This document shows, piece after piece, positions 26,825 through 36,198 of a stretch of DNA of 64,000 nt; the stretch's first letter is position 1; every line of letters begins with the position of its first letter. Source of the stretch: Novosphingobium hassiacum. GTDB taxonomy: Bacteria > Pseudomonadota > Alphaproteobacteria > Sphingomonadales > Sphingomonadaceae. The translations under genes were made by a program, and so were the position numbers. The notes below the pieces were generated by a model. The model was not told the origin of the DNA. It did not search any database and was given only the letters and a program-made list of their open reading frames with translations. The stretch spans positions 436,481 through 500,480 of the forward strand of contig NZ_JACICY010000001.1 of assembly GCF_014196055.1 (NCBI RefSeq). Direction: 5' to 3'.

Positions 26825-27603
26825 TGCAGCGCCTTGCCGCCGCACTGATCCTGCTGGCGGCAGCGCCCGTCGCAGCGCAGCAGGGCACGCGCGCGCCGAT
26901 CGTGGCGTGGGAGTATACCGTCCAGCCGGGTGATACGTTCGCGCAGATCGCGCAGCGCTGGGGCGTGGACATGACGTCGCTGGGCGCAGCGAACGGCATC
27001 CCGAGCCCTTACGTGATCCGCATCGGACAAGTGCTGCGCCGACCTGCGTCGGGGAGCGTCCCGCTCGCTCGTCCCACAACTGCTCCCACGCCCAGGACGT
27101 CACCCGCGCCCACCCCGAAGCCGTCGGCCTCACCGCCCGCAAAGGCGCTCCCCCGCCCGGCGCCCCCGCCTCGCCCCGCCCCCTCCCCCCGTCCACCCAT
27201 CGGCCTTCGTGAATCGGACGCTCCACGCATGGCCTGGCCGACCGAAGGCGCTGTGATCGTGCGTTTCGGCGAGAAGGTCTCCGGCATTCCGTCCAACGGC
27301 ATCGACCTTGCCGCGCTCTACGGCACCAAGGTGCGCGCTGCGGCCGCGGGAACGGTGCTCTACGCCGGGCGCGAGCCAGAGCGGTTTGGGCAGTTGATCC
27401 TGATCGATCATGGCCGCGGCTTCGTCACCGCCTATGCCTATCTCGGCACGATGACGGTCAAGGAAGGCGATAAAGTGACCGCAGGCGAACGCATTGCGCT
27501 GGTCGGGAAAAGTGGCGAGGCGCTGCGGCCCTCGGTGCATTTCGAACTGCGCCGCAACAACGTGCCGCGCGATCCGGAACTCTATCTGCCGAACCGGTTC
27601 TGA
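26824..27603 (+). CDS. LysM/M23 peptidoglycan peptidase-like protein
   Basis: The product has 259 residues. A signal peptide (to about residue 20) is followed by a LysM domain (YTVQPGDTFAQIAQRWGVDM...VIRIGQVL, about 36-80), then a Pro/Ala-rich linker and an M23 (LytM) domain from about 138. The zinc ligands of active M23 enzymes are only partly visible: NGIDL replaces the usual HxxxD, and HFELRRN lacks the canonical HxH. It is therefore probably a degenerate, NlpD/EnvC-like amidase activator. The start overlaps serS. Confidence 0.85.
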
Positions 27604-28646
27604 TGCAGCTCGATCTCCACGGACTGCGGCGGGCCGGACGCAACCCGGTCAACGTGCTGCGCCGCGCGCTCAAGGTGCCGGTGTGGGCCGACCTCGGGCT
27701 GCGGCTGGGCGCGGCTTTTGCGTTGATCGCGTTCGTGGTGCTGGTGCACTGGATGGACCGCGAGGGGCTGAAGGACAGCCACGACGGGGTGATCAGCTTC
27801 CTCGACGTCGTCTATTTCACGATGATCTCGATCACGACGACCGGGTTTGGCGACATCGCACCGGTCAGCGACAAATCGCGGCTGATCGAGGCGGTGATCG
27901 TCACCCCGATCCGCATCATGGTGCTCTTCATCTTTGTCGGCACCGCCTATAACTTCATCATCAAGCGCAGCTGGGAAAGATTTCGCATGGCGCATATCCA
28001 GAGAAACCTGACCGATCACATCGTCGTGCTCGGCTTCGGCATTTCGGGCGGAGAAGCCGTGGCGGAACTGATCGCGCGCGGCACCGATCCAGCGCGGATC
28101 GTCGTGATCGATTGCGACGAAACCCGCCTCGCCACCGCCGCCAGCCTTGGCTGCAACGTGATGATGGGCGATGCCACACGCGATGCGATCCTGATGGACG
28201 TGCGCATCGCCAACGCCTGCTCGGTGCTGGTTTCCGCCGGACGCGACGACACCTCGATCCTGATCACGCTGACCGCGCGGCACCTTGCCCCCGACGTTCC
28301 GATCAGCACGGTGGTCCGCGCCGCCGACAACGAAGTGCTGGCGCGGCAGGCGGGCGCGAGCACGGTGATCAACCCGGTGCGCTTTACCGGGCTGCTTATG
28401 GCGGGATCTGCGCACGGTACGCATGTGGCGGACTACCTGACCGACCTCGCCTCGATCGAAGGCAAGGTGCAACTGGTCGAACGCAAGGTGCGCCCTGAGG
28501 AAGTGGGTAAGTCGCTGAATGACCTTGCAACCGGTGGCCGGGGCCTGCGCCTTTATCGCGATGGCAAGGCTTACGGGTTTTGGGATGACGCTGCGGGGTT
28601 GCTGCAGTCGGGCGATGTTGTTGTGGAGATTGTACCGACTGCTTAG
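27603..28646 (+). CDS. Potassium channel with RCK/TrkA-N domain
   Basis: The product has 347 residues. Two membrane helices (about 36-50 and 93-115) flank a pore loop with the selectivity filter TTTGFGD at 78-84. A cytoplasmic RCK domain begins HIVVLGFGISGG at 139. This two-helix layout fits an MthK/Kch-like tetrameric K+ channel gated by a nucleotide or ion. The ATG overlaps the upstream TGA (TGATG), so serS, the LysM/M23 gene and this channel form one transcription unit. Confidence 0.92.
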   Translation: MQLDLHGLRRAGRNPVNVLRRALKVPVWADLGLRLGAAFALIAFVVLVHWMDREGLKDSHDGVISFLDVVYFTMISITTTGFGDIAPVSDKSRLIEAVIVTPIRIMVLFIFVGTAYNFIIKRSWERFRMAHIQRNLTDHIVVLGFGISGGEAVAELIARGTDPARIVVIDCDETRLATAASLGCNVMMGDATRDAILMDVRIANACSVLVSAGRDDTSILITLTARHLAPDVPISTVVRAADNEVLARQAGASTVINPVRFTGLLMAGSAHGTHVADYLTDLASIEGKVQLVERKVRPEEVGKSLNDLATGGRGLRLYRDGKAYGFWDDAAGLLQSGDVVVEIVPTA

Positions 28647-28757
28647 GTGGTGGCTTAGCCAAGCGGCTGGCGCGCAACGCCCATCTGGCGCCGATAACTG
28701 CCTGTCCGGATACGACGCCCTTGCGGACCGTAGGTCCAACTGCGAAACGCTCTGTTC

Positions 28758-29162
28758 ATGGATACTTCACACGAAAAAATTGCCGCTGATTGGATCATTT
28801 ACGCGCGCTCAACTCGCTTATCGTCTGATGATGAACATGAAAGGGGCTGGGTGCTCTACGAATTGGCTCGTTCTAATCCTGAGGTCGCTTGGCAGGTAAT
28901 TTCGAAGCTCGTGAACAGCTATGCAGAGGCTGATCTGTTTTCTGATGACGAAACAGAGGCAAAGGCAGTCTTGAGTAACTTGGCGGCTGGTCCATTTGAA
29001 GAACTGCTCGCCGAACACGGCCCCGTCTTCATCGAACGGCTTGAGGCTGCAGCGCGTCAAGATCGCCGACTTTTCTGGACATTAGGTTGTATCTGGAAAA
29101 ACTCGATGACGGATGAGATTTGGAGCCGCGTCCACGCAGCGGCGGGTCGTATTTCAAGGTGA
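28758..29162 (+). CDS. Uncharacterised protein, DUF6869-like
   Basis: The product has 134 residues and is soluble: DTSHEKIAADWIIYARSTR, then ERGWVLYELARSNPEVAWQVI, ending WKNSMTDEIWSRVHAA. The Trp-rich helical pattern resembles the DUF6869 family, which I name with moderate confidence. The codon use is distinctly more AT-rich than neighbouring genes, and there is no obvious operon partner, suggesting recent acquisition. No function can be assigned. Confidence 0.65.
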   Translation: MDTSHEKIAADWIIYARSTRLSSDDEHERGWVLYELARSNPEVAWQVISKLVNSYAEADLFSDDETEAKAVLSNLAAGPFEELLAEHGPVFIERLEAAARQDRRLFWTLGCIWKNSMTDEIWSRVHAAAGRISR

Positions 29163-29252
29163 CTCGCGAGTCCGCTCGCCACTACTTCACGCCATTCTCA
29201 ACTCAATATCGAGAATCATCGTTCACACGTTCACGGCCCAGACCATGAACGT

Positions 29253-29663
29253 CTACCCGAGCAAAAAAAACGCCAGCCCCATCGCCAGATATGCGACCAG
29301 CCAGAAGCCGCCGTCGATCAGCGCAAGCCGGGTACAGATTCGTTGTTGGGTGTAGCTGATCCATAGCGACGGGATCACGAAAGCGATCGCCAGCCCGCCC
29401 GACATCATGAAGTAGAGCCACCACTTCACCGCCAGCGTATCGGCGCCGACGCGGGCGAACATATGGCCCATCATCGTCGAGGTAACGAGCAGAAGCGCAG
29501 CTGTGATCCCCAGCGTGCGCGCAGGCGAGCGGCGCATTCCGAGGCCTCCCGGGCCAACCGCCTCAAGCCGCGCGCGGCCGAAAAGCGGCCCGTACCACGC
29601 CGCCGAGACGGCGAGCGCCACGATGACGGCGACTACGACGGCAAGCCAATTGACCGGACCCAT
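29253..29663 (-). CDS. DUF1761 family membrane protein
   Basis: The product has 136 residues with four predicted helices (about 4-22, 48-68, 80-100, 114-134). The motif NWLAVVVAVIVALAVSAAWYGPLFG fits DUF1761. AGAAGGAA precedes the ATG at 29663. The function is unknown. It is divergent from rimO. Confidence 0.88.
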   Translation of the reverse strand: MGPVNWLAVVVAVIVALAVSAAWYGPLFGRARLEAVGPGGLGMRRSPARTLGITAALLLVTSTMMGHMFARVGADTLAVKWWLYFMMSGGLAIAFVIPSLWISYTQQRICTRLALIDGGFWLVAYLAMGLAFFLLG

Positions 29664-29815
29664 GACGTTCCTTCTCTAGCGTGCCCCGCAGGCCCCGTTG
29701 CTACCCCCGCAGCCTCCAATTGGCAATGACCGCAGATCGTGCCGTCACCGCCTCGTCGCACGCACCGGGCATGGCGCGTGACGAACCGCGAAAATTGGCC
29801 TATGGGCGCGCCACC

Positions 29816-31207
29816 ATGGCAACCCAGATTCCCCCTCGCGAAATTCCAGACGCCCCAAAAGTCGGCATGGTCAGCCTCGGCTGCCCCAAGGCCCTCGTTG
29901 ATTCCGAACGGATTTTGACGCGCCTTCGCGCTGACGGCTATGCCATGAGCGCGGACTATGCCGGTGCCGACGTGGTACTGGTCAACACGTGCGGGTTCCT
30001 CGATTCCGCCAAGGAAGAAAGCCTTGCCGCGATTGGCGAGGCGATTGCCGAGAACGGCCGCGTGATCGTGACCGGGTGCATGGGCAACGAGGCTGACGCG
30101 ATCCGCGCTCGCTTTCCCTCGGTGCTCGCGGTCACCGGCGCGCACCAGTACGAAGCGGTGGTCGAAGCGGTCCACGAAGCCGCCCCGCCGAGCATGGGGC
30201 CGTACATCGACCTGATCCCGCAGGCCGATGTCGGCGACGTGAAGCTGACGCCGCGTCACTACAGCTATCTGAAGATTTCAGAGGGCTGCAACCACGCCTG
30301 CGCGTTCTGCATCATCCCGAGCCTGCGCGGCAAACTCGTCAGCCGCCGCATCGACGCGGTGCTGCGCGAGGCCGAAAAGCTGGTCGCGGCAGGAACGCGC
30401 GAACTGCTGGTGATCAGCCAGGACACTTCGGCTTATGGCGTCGATGTGCGGCACGAAGAGCGCATGTGGAAGGGTGAGCCCGTCCGCACGCACATGACCG
30501 ACCTTGCACGCGAGCTGGGCAAGCTGCGCACGCCCGATGGTGAGACACCGTGGGTGCGGCTGCACTACGTCTATCCCTACCCCCACGTCGATGCGGTGAT
30601 CCCGCTGATGGCGCAGGGGTTGGTCACGCCCTATCTCGACATTCCGTTCCAGCACGCCAGCCCCAACGTGCTGCGCAGCATGAAGCGCCCCGCGAATGAG
30701 GCCAAGGTACTCGAGCGGATCAAGGCGTGGCGCGCGATTTGCCCGGACATCGCGATCCGATCGAGTTTCGTGGTCGGCTTCCCCGGCGAGACGCAGGCCG
30801 ATTTCGAATACCTGCTCGAATGGCTGGACGAGGCGCAGCTTGACCGCGTCGGCGCGTTCCGGTTCGAACCGGTAGCGGGCGCTGCGGCAAACGACCTGCC
30901 CGATCAGGTGCCCGAAGCGATCAAGGAAGAGCGCTACGCGCGGCTGATGGAAAAAACCGAGGCGATCAGCGCGGCCAAGCTGCAGGCCAAGATCGGCCGC
31001 ACAATCCGCGTGATCATCGACGAAGTGGGCGAGCCGGACGAGGATGGCGATATCGGCGCGACCGCCCGGTCACCGGCCGATGCGCCCGAAATCGATGGCG
31101 CGGTCTACTTGCGCGACGTACCGGCTGATCTGAAGGCCGGGGACTTCGTGCAGGTCACGATCGAAGACGCGGATGCGCACGACCTTTACGGGGCCATCGT
31201 CGGCTAG
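29816..31207 (+). CDS. rimO: Ribosomal protein S12 methylthiotransferase RimO
   Basis: RimO is a radical-SAM enzyme that methylthiolates Asp88/89 of ribosomal protein S12. The 463-residue product has the N-terminal UPF0004 domain with three Cys (SLGCPK, NTCGF, TGCMG), the radical-SAM CxxxCxxC in GCNHACAFC (near residue 160), and a C-terminal TRAM domain (about 398-463). The longer open frame upstream is not conserved; [20 protein letters not shown] begins the family homology. Confidence 0.96.
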   Translation: MATQIPPREIPDAPKVGMVSLGCPKALVDSERILTRLRADGYAMSADYAGADVVLVNTCGFLDSAKEESLAAIGEAIAENGRVIVTGCMGNEADAIRARFPSVLAVTGAHQYEAVVEAVHEAAPPSMGPYIDLIPQADVGDVKLTPRHYSYLKISEGCNHACAFCIIPSLRGKLVSRRIDAVLREAEKLVAAGTRELLVISQDTSAYGVDVRHEERMWKGEPVRTHMTDLARELGKLRTPDGETPWVRLHYVYPYPHVDAVIPLMAQGLVTPYLDIPFQHASPNVLRSMKRPANEAKVLERIKAWRAICPDIAIRSSFVVGFPGETQADFEYLLEWLDEAQLDRVGAFRFEPVAGAAANDLPDQVPEAIKEERYARLMEKTEAISAAKLQAKIGRTIRVIIDEVGEPDEDGDIGATARSPADAPEIDGAVYLRDVPADLKAGDFVQVTIEDADAHDLYGAIVG

Positions 31208-32466
31208 TTTACCTCGTTGCAGGCAGAAGTGAGCAACGAGTTGCGCAGCTTTTCGGCGGCGGGGAGGTCAAGCCCGCGCAAGTCGGCGATGCCTTCGATG
31301 GCGTCCTCGCCGTAGCATTGCGCCAGCGCGATGGTCTCGCCCTTGAGCCGCTTGCCAAGGTCCAGCGACCAGAAGGTGCGCACGGTCGGCAGCGCAGGAT
31401 CGGCGGGGTCTTCATCCACGACCATCGCCAACCGTCGCGAGCGCAGGCGTACGAAGGCGCCGATGGGATAGACGCCGATCGTTTCGACCAGCCGCTCGAG
31501 GATTTGCGCGTCGAATTTCTCGGGCTGTTCGCGCAAGATCTTGATCGCTTCTGCCGGATCGACCGGAGGACCGCTTTCGCCCGATGACGCCAGCATATCG
31601 TAGGCATCGCAGATCGCGGCCATGCGGCTGAGCTGGTCGATAGCGAGGCCGGACAGCCCCTGCGGATAGCCGCTGCCGTCGAGCCGTTCATGATGGTGCA
31701 GGATGACGCGCAGCACGGATTCGGGAATGTCGCCAGCCGCCTTGAGAAAGCTGTAGCCGAGCAGAACATGCTGGTCGCGCAAGTCGGGCCTGAGTTGTGA
31801 AAGATCACCACCGACACTGGCAATATCGACGGGAAGCTGCCCGATGCCGATGTCCATCAGCAACCCCGCCATGCCCGCATCGCGAATGTCGATGGCTGCG
31901 AACTTCATGTGGCGGGCGAGCGCAATCATCAACGCACTGACGGCGAGCGAATGCTGATAGATCTTCTCGTTCGAGGTCTGGCAGCGGAGCAGCCCGTTGA
32001 ACGCATAGAGATTGCGTTGGACCGAGGCGTAGATCGCATCGAGCACCGGTTCGACATCGTGGGGCCTGATCGTCTTGCCCAGCCGCACTTCGATGAACGC
32101 CTTGCTGACGACGCGCATGGCATCGCCCGCCGCGCGTTTTGCCCGCCCGAATTCGCGCGCGATAGGCAAGGCAGCCGGAGGCCGGGCAAATCCATTGCGC
32201 TGGGGAACCGGCTGGACCCGCAGCTGCGGCGTCGGCAAGGCCCGTGCTTTTGCCACAGGGCTTGCGACCGTGACCGCGCCGACGTCGATGCCGCGTGAAA
32301 CATCGATGATCACACCGCGGACATCGCTGTCGCGCAGGATCGCGAGCGTTTCCTGATCGTCGAGCACGAACTTGCTCTTCCAGAAAGGATGGCTGAACCA
32401 GCTGCCCTCCAACTTGTGGATGAACATGCCGAGTTCGATTTCATCAGTAGAAACGCGCTTGAGCAT
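31204..32466 (-). CDS. DUF3391/HD-GYP-type protein with degenerate metal site
   Basis: The product has 420 residues. The N-terminal DUF3391 region ([21 protein letters not shown]) is followed by an HD-GYP domain (about 165-330). [17 protein letters not shown] (257-273) carries the HHE and GYP signatures. The defining HD pair of LLHDIGK is replaced by LLMDIGI (202-208), so the His at 204 and the downstream Lys are both missing. HD-GYP enzymes degrade cyclic di-GMP. Loss of these residues suggests altered or absent catalysis, perhaps a binding role. It converges with rimO with a four-base overlap. Confidence 0.9.
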   Translation of the reverse strand: MLKRVSTDEIELGMFIHKLEGSWFSHPFWKSKFVLDDQETLAILRDSDVRGVIIDVSRGIDVGAVTVASPVAKARALPTPQLRVQPVPQRNGFARPPAALPIAREFGRAKRAAGDAMRVVSKAFIEVRLGKTIRPHDVEPVLDAIYASVQRNLYAFNGLLRCQTSNEKIYQHSLAVSALMIALARHMKFAAIDIRDAGMAGLLMDIGIGQLPVDIASVGGDLSQLRPDLRDQHVLLGYSFLKAAGDIPESVLRVILHHHERLDGSGYPQGLSGLAIDQLSRMAAICDAYDMLASSGESGPPVDPAEAIKILREQPEKFDAQILERLVETIGVYPIGAFVRLRSRRLAMVVDEDPADPALPTVRTFWSLDLGKRLKGETIALAQCYGEDAIEGIADLRGLDLPAAEKLRNSLLTSACNEVN

Positions 32467-32574
32467 GGCCTGCCTCGATGGTGCAGGCGTAATCTTAGGT
32501 TAGTACGGTGTCGCTTATGCGCCCGATTATATAAGGAAGAATACGGAGGGGAGCGTTGGTTGCCCCTCCACGCA

Positions 32575-32672
32575 TTCGTCATTGCGAGCCCCGCGCAGCG
32601 GAAGAAGCAATCCAGTGCGCTTCGCACCAACTCTTGATTGCTTCGTCGGCTTCGCCTCCTCGCAATGACGAA
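32575..32672. repeat. 98-bp MITE-like palindromic repeat
   Basis: TTCGTCATTGCGAG at 32575-32588 is a perfect inverted copy of CTCGCAATGACGAA at 32659-32672. Inner GAAGCAATCC and GATTGCTTCG add a second inverted pair. This TCATTGCGAG/CTCGCAATGA repeat type is widespread in alphaproteobacteria. It lies between the HD-GYP-type gene and the M28 gene. Confidence 0.85.
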
Positions 32673-32689
32673 GTGTGTGAATGCAATGC

Positions 32690-34309
32690 TTACTGGTTGG
32701 GGTCCTGCACCTTGAACGGGTCCGTCGCATCGGGCTTGGTCGGCAGCGGCGAGCGCGGCAATTCCTTGTCGCTCATCGCGGCTTGCAGCAGCATTCCCGC
32801 GAGGATTACCGAGGCCTGCCGCATATCATCGGCGCGCATGTGGTCGAGCGTGTCGAGGCTCGAATGGTGCACGCGGCTATCGTAATCGAGCGGGTCCTGG
32901 ATGAACTGGTAGCCGGGAAGGCCGATCGCCTGAAGGTAGACGTGGTCGGTGCCACCGGTCTTGCTCATCACCACTTTGTCGGCACCCAGCGAATTGAATG
33001 GGGCCAACCAGTCGCGCAGCAGCGATGCCGCGCCGACATTGCCCTCGGCATAGATGCCGCGGAACTTGCCCGAGCCGTTGTCCATGTTGAAGTAGGCCTT
33101 GAGGTCGCTGTACCCCGACTTCGGCGTGATCGGATAGGCGTTCCGCCAGGCCGAGTAGCTGTCGATGCCCTTGAGCGACGGGTCGACCGGGCGGGTGGCC
33201 AGATGTTGTTCGATATAGGCTTTCGAACCGAGCAACCCCTGCTCCTCGCCGCTCCACAGCGCGAAGCGGATCGTGCGCTTGGGCCGGATGCCGGACTTGG
33301 CGATCAGCCGCGCGGCCTCGATCACCGCCACGCTGCCTGCGCCGTTGTCCGAAGCACCGTCGCCCGCGATCCAGCTGTCGAAATGCGCGCCGGCCATGAC
33401 GTAGCCGGCCTTGGGGTCGGTTCCCGGAATCTCTGCGATGACGTTGTCGGCCATCAGATCCTTGTCATCGAAGCTGGCGTCGATCGCCATCGACATCTGC
33501 GGGGCGCGGCCAGTCTTCTCGAGGCGAACAAGGCGGCGGTAGTCTTCCTGCGCCATGTCCATGGCAGGGACGGCCAGCGTCTCGCCCGGCGTGAAGTCGT
33601 AGCCCTCACCGTGGACCAGCTTGCCGTCGCGGTAGGTCATTTTGACCATCGCCAGCGCGCCCTCGGCTTTGAGGAAGGTCGAGAGCTTGCGCAGAAAGCC
33701 GCGCCGCGCGGTCTGCAGCGCGGTGGCTTCGGGGTCGTGGCGCGGCAGGGTGTACTTGTCGAGCTTGCCGATTTCCTCGCCGGTCAGGCGTTCGAACGGC
33801 GGGTCCTTGGATTCGCTGGTTTCCCCCGGCAGGCTGACCAGCACGATCTTGCCCGCCAGCTTGCCCTTCCACGCATCGAAATTCTCGACCTTCGACATCG
33901 GTGCGACGATCACCGGCGCGGTGATGGTGCCACCCGTCGCGGGCGACCACGCCACCGGCAGAACTGTCAACGGCAAGCCACGCGGGGACGTCATCATGGC
34001 TGAATACGACTTGAGGTTCCAGCCGAGACCGAATTCGAATGGTTCGCGGTGAATGTTCTTGAGGCCATAGGAGGCGAACTTGGCACTCGCCCATTCCTCG
34101 GCGCGGCGGTGGTTTTCCGAATTGGTCAGGCGCGGGCCGATGCCGTCCATCAGTTCGGACGCGGTTTCCATCACCTCGGAACGGTTCAGGCCCTCGTCGA
34201 GGATCTGGGCGACCATTCGGTCTTCGGCGGGGCCAGCCAACGTGGGCGTGGCGACGGCGCAAGCGGCAATGGCAACGGCGCTTGCGGCCGCGCGCAAATG
34301 AATCATCAT
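32690..34309 (-). CDS. M28-family metallopeptidase, exported
   Basis: The product has 539 residues. A signal peptide (to about 25) is followed by a helical region, a PA-like insert (about 130-290) and the M28 catalytic domain. Zinc ligands are visible as AHFDSW (H), ASDNGAGS (D), SGEEQGLLG (E) and DSRVHHSSLDTLDH (H). It should be a periplasmic aminopeptidase or carboxypeptidase. Two adjacent in-frame ATGs exist (34309, 34306). No operon partner is evident. Confidence 0.92.
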   Translation of the reverse strand: MMIHLRAAASAVAIAACAVATPTLAGPAEDRMVAQILDEGLNRSEVMETASELMDGIGPRLTNSENHRRAEEWASAKFASYGLKNIHREPFEFGLGWNLKSYSAMMTSPRGLPLTVLPVAWSPATGGTITAPVIVAPMSKVENFDAWKGKLAGKIVLVSLPGETSESKDPPFERLTGEEIGKLDKYTLPRHDPEATALQTARRGFLRKLSTFLKAEGALAMVKMTYRDGKLVHGEGYDFTPGETLAVPAMDMAQEDYRRLVRLEKTGRAPQMSMAIDASFDDKDLMADNVIAEIPGTDPKAGYVMAGAHFDSWIAGDGASDNGAGSVAVIEAARLIAKSGIRPKRTIRFALWSGEEQGLLGSKAYIEQHLATRPVDPSLKGIDSYSAWRNAYPITPKSGYSDLKAYFNMDNGSGKFRGIYAEGNVGAASLLRDWLAPFNSLGADKVVMSKTGGTDHVYLQAIGLPGYQFIQDPLDYDSRVHHSSLDTLDHMRADDMRQASVILAGMLLQAAMSDKELPRSPLPTKPDATDPFKVQDPNQ

Positions 34310-34388
34310 GTCTGGAAAACTCCCCGGATCGGTTTCTCTGGCAACTATCTTGCCGCGACGCCCACGAAAGCCAAGAGCTTTTTGCAGC

Positions 34389-35387
34389 CTAGAACAGTCG
34401 GGTAAGCTCGTAGAACCCCGCGCCCACCGCTGCGCTGGCCGGGATCGTGATGAACCAGGCCATGACGACGCGCTGCGCCACGCCCCAGCGGACCGCGCTG
34501 GCGCGTCGCGCAGCGCCCGTGCCGATCACGCTGCCGGTGATCGCGTGGGTGGTCGAGACCGGGATGCCGAACGCACTGGCGCCGAAAACCACGATCGACC
34601 CGGCAGTCGAGGCGCAGAACCCGGTGTGGTGGTTGAGGCGGGTGATCTTGGTGCCCATCGTCTTGATGATCCGCCAGCCGCCCGACATCGTGCCCAGCGA
34701 GATCGCAAGATAGCACGAGATCACCACCCATTCGGGAATGTGGAAACCGCCCTGCATGTGCCCTGTCGAATAGAGCAGCACGGCGATGATCCCCATCGTC
34801 TTTTGCGCATCGTTACCGCCGTGGCTGATCGAATAGGCAGCCGACGACACCAGGTGCAGGCCCTTGAAGATGCCTTCGGCGCGTCGCGGCTGGGCCCCTT
34901 TGAACAGCCAGCTGGTCAGCAGGACCAGAGCCATGGCAAGCACGAAACCGATCACCGGGGACAGGAAGATCGCGAAAAACGTCTCGATCGTCTTCTTGGC
35001 CTCGATCGCGCCGAAGCCGCCATGCATCACGCCTGCGCCAAGCAGTCCGCCGATCAGCGCATGGCTCGACGACGACGGAATGCCCTTGATCCACGTGACC
35101 ACGTTCCAGAACATCGCGCCGACCAGCGCGCCGAACACGACGCCGGGGGTGACCATATCCTTGTTGATGATGCCCTTGCCGATCGTGTCGGCAACGTGCA
35201 GCCCGACCAACCAGTAGGCCGCAAGATTGCCGGCAGCGGCGAACACCACTGCGGCAACGGGCGACAGCAGCCGGGTCGAAACGACCGTGGCGATCGAATT
35301 GGCTGCGTCATGCAACCCGTTGAGGAAATCGAACGCCAGCGCCAGCGCGATCAGGCCGACCAGCAGTGGGAATGCGAGCTCGTGCAT
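34389..35387 (-). CDS. pit: Low-affinity inorganic phosphate transporter Pit
   Basis: The product has 332 residues and about ten membrane helices. The two family signature repeats are visible: FDFLNGLHDAANSIATVVSTRLLSP near residue 20 and SAAYSISHGGNDAQKTMGI near 190. The PVSTTHAITGSVIGTGAARR segment is near 275. Pit proteins import metal-phosphate with protons. It is preceded by a DUF47 gene 24 bases upstream on the same strand, the usual pairing. Confidence 0.95.
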   Translation of the reverse strand: MHELAFPLLVGLIALALAFDFLNGLHDAANSIATVVSTRLLSPVAAVVFAAAGNLAAYWLVGLHVADTIGKGIINKDMVTPGVVFGALVGAMFWNVVTWIKGIPSSSSHALIGGLLGAGVMHGGFGAIEAKKTIETFFAIFLSPVIGFVLAMALVLLTSWLFKGAQPRRAEGIFKGLHLVSSAAYSISHGGNDAQKTMGIIAVLLYSTGHMQGGFHIPEWVVISCYLAISLGTMSGGWRIIKTMGTKITRLNHHTGFCASTAGSIVVFGASAFGIPVSTTHAITGSVIGTGAARRASAVRWGVAQRVVMAWFITIPASAAVGAGFYELTRLF

Positions 35388-35411
35388 CGGGAATACTCCT
35401 GACCTGAGCCC

Positions 35412-36059
35412 TCAGGCGTGGTCGATGACCAGCCCGTCGATTTCGTTCGCAACATCCTCGAACGCGTCGGCGATCTTTTCGAGGTGCTTGTAGATTTCGC
35501 GCGCGACGATGAACGCGACCAGATCGCCATCGGTGCGGTGGCGCAGGAAATTGACCTTGAGACCCGCCTGATGGATCAGGTCGACCTCGCCTTCGAGCTG
35601 GACGATGCGTTCGGTCAGCAGGTGCAGCGGCGCGCCATTGCGCTCGACATCGCGCAACAGCGGCATGGCTTGCGCGATCAGGCCGACGGCCTCGACGATC
35701 TTGTCGGCCATTTCCTGCATCTCGGGCTCGAACTCGGCAATCTCGTACAATTCGATAGCCGAGGCGGCGGCCTGCATTTCATCGATGGTGTCGTCCATCG
35801 CGCCGATCAGCGATGTGATCGCCCCACGGTCGAACGGGGTCAGGAACGTGCGGCGGACGGTAAACAGCACTTCGCGGATCACGTCATCGGCGTCATGCTC
35901 GCGGTCGCGGATCCGGCTGACCCATTGCGCAGCATCGCCACGCGAACGGGTGAGGTTGGCGAGCGCATCGGCGGCATCGACGCAAGCCGCGGCGTGTCGC
36001 TCGAACATTCCGAAGAAATCGCCCGTCTTGGGCAGGAGGCGCTGGAACCAACCGAACAT
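35412..36059 (-). CDS. DUF47/PhoU-like Pit accessory protein
   Basis: The product has 215 residues, all-helical, starting MFGWFQRLLPKTGDFF with RDREHDADDVIREVLFTVRRTFLTPFDRG near residue 55. DUF47 proteins are PhoU-like and occur with Pit transporters, whose activity they are thought to regulate. The ATG at 36059 fits the family start; an upstream in-frame ATG adds nine unconserved residues. It is cotranscribed with pit. Confidence 0.92.
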   Translation of the reverse strand: MFGWFQRLLPKTGDFFGMFERHAAACVDAADALANLTRSRGDAAQWVSRIRDREHDADDVIREVLFTVRRTFLTPFDRGAITSLIGAMDDTIDEMQAAASAIELYEIAEFEPEMQEMADKIVEAVGLIAQAMPLLRDVERNGAPLHLLTERIVQLEGEVDLIHQAGLKVNFLRHRTDGDLVAFIVAREIYKHLEKIADAFEDVANEIDGLVIDHA

Positions 36060-36198
36060 CGCAATAGCTTCCTGAATTGCCGTCACGTGCGCGGAACCGA
36101 TTCGGCCCCCGACGGCTGCGGCACTAGGGCAGACACAGAACTGTCACAATCCTGCAGCTATCGATTGTCCACACCGGTAGATCGGCGCGCCGTAGCCG

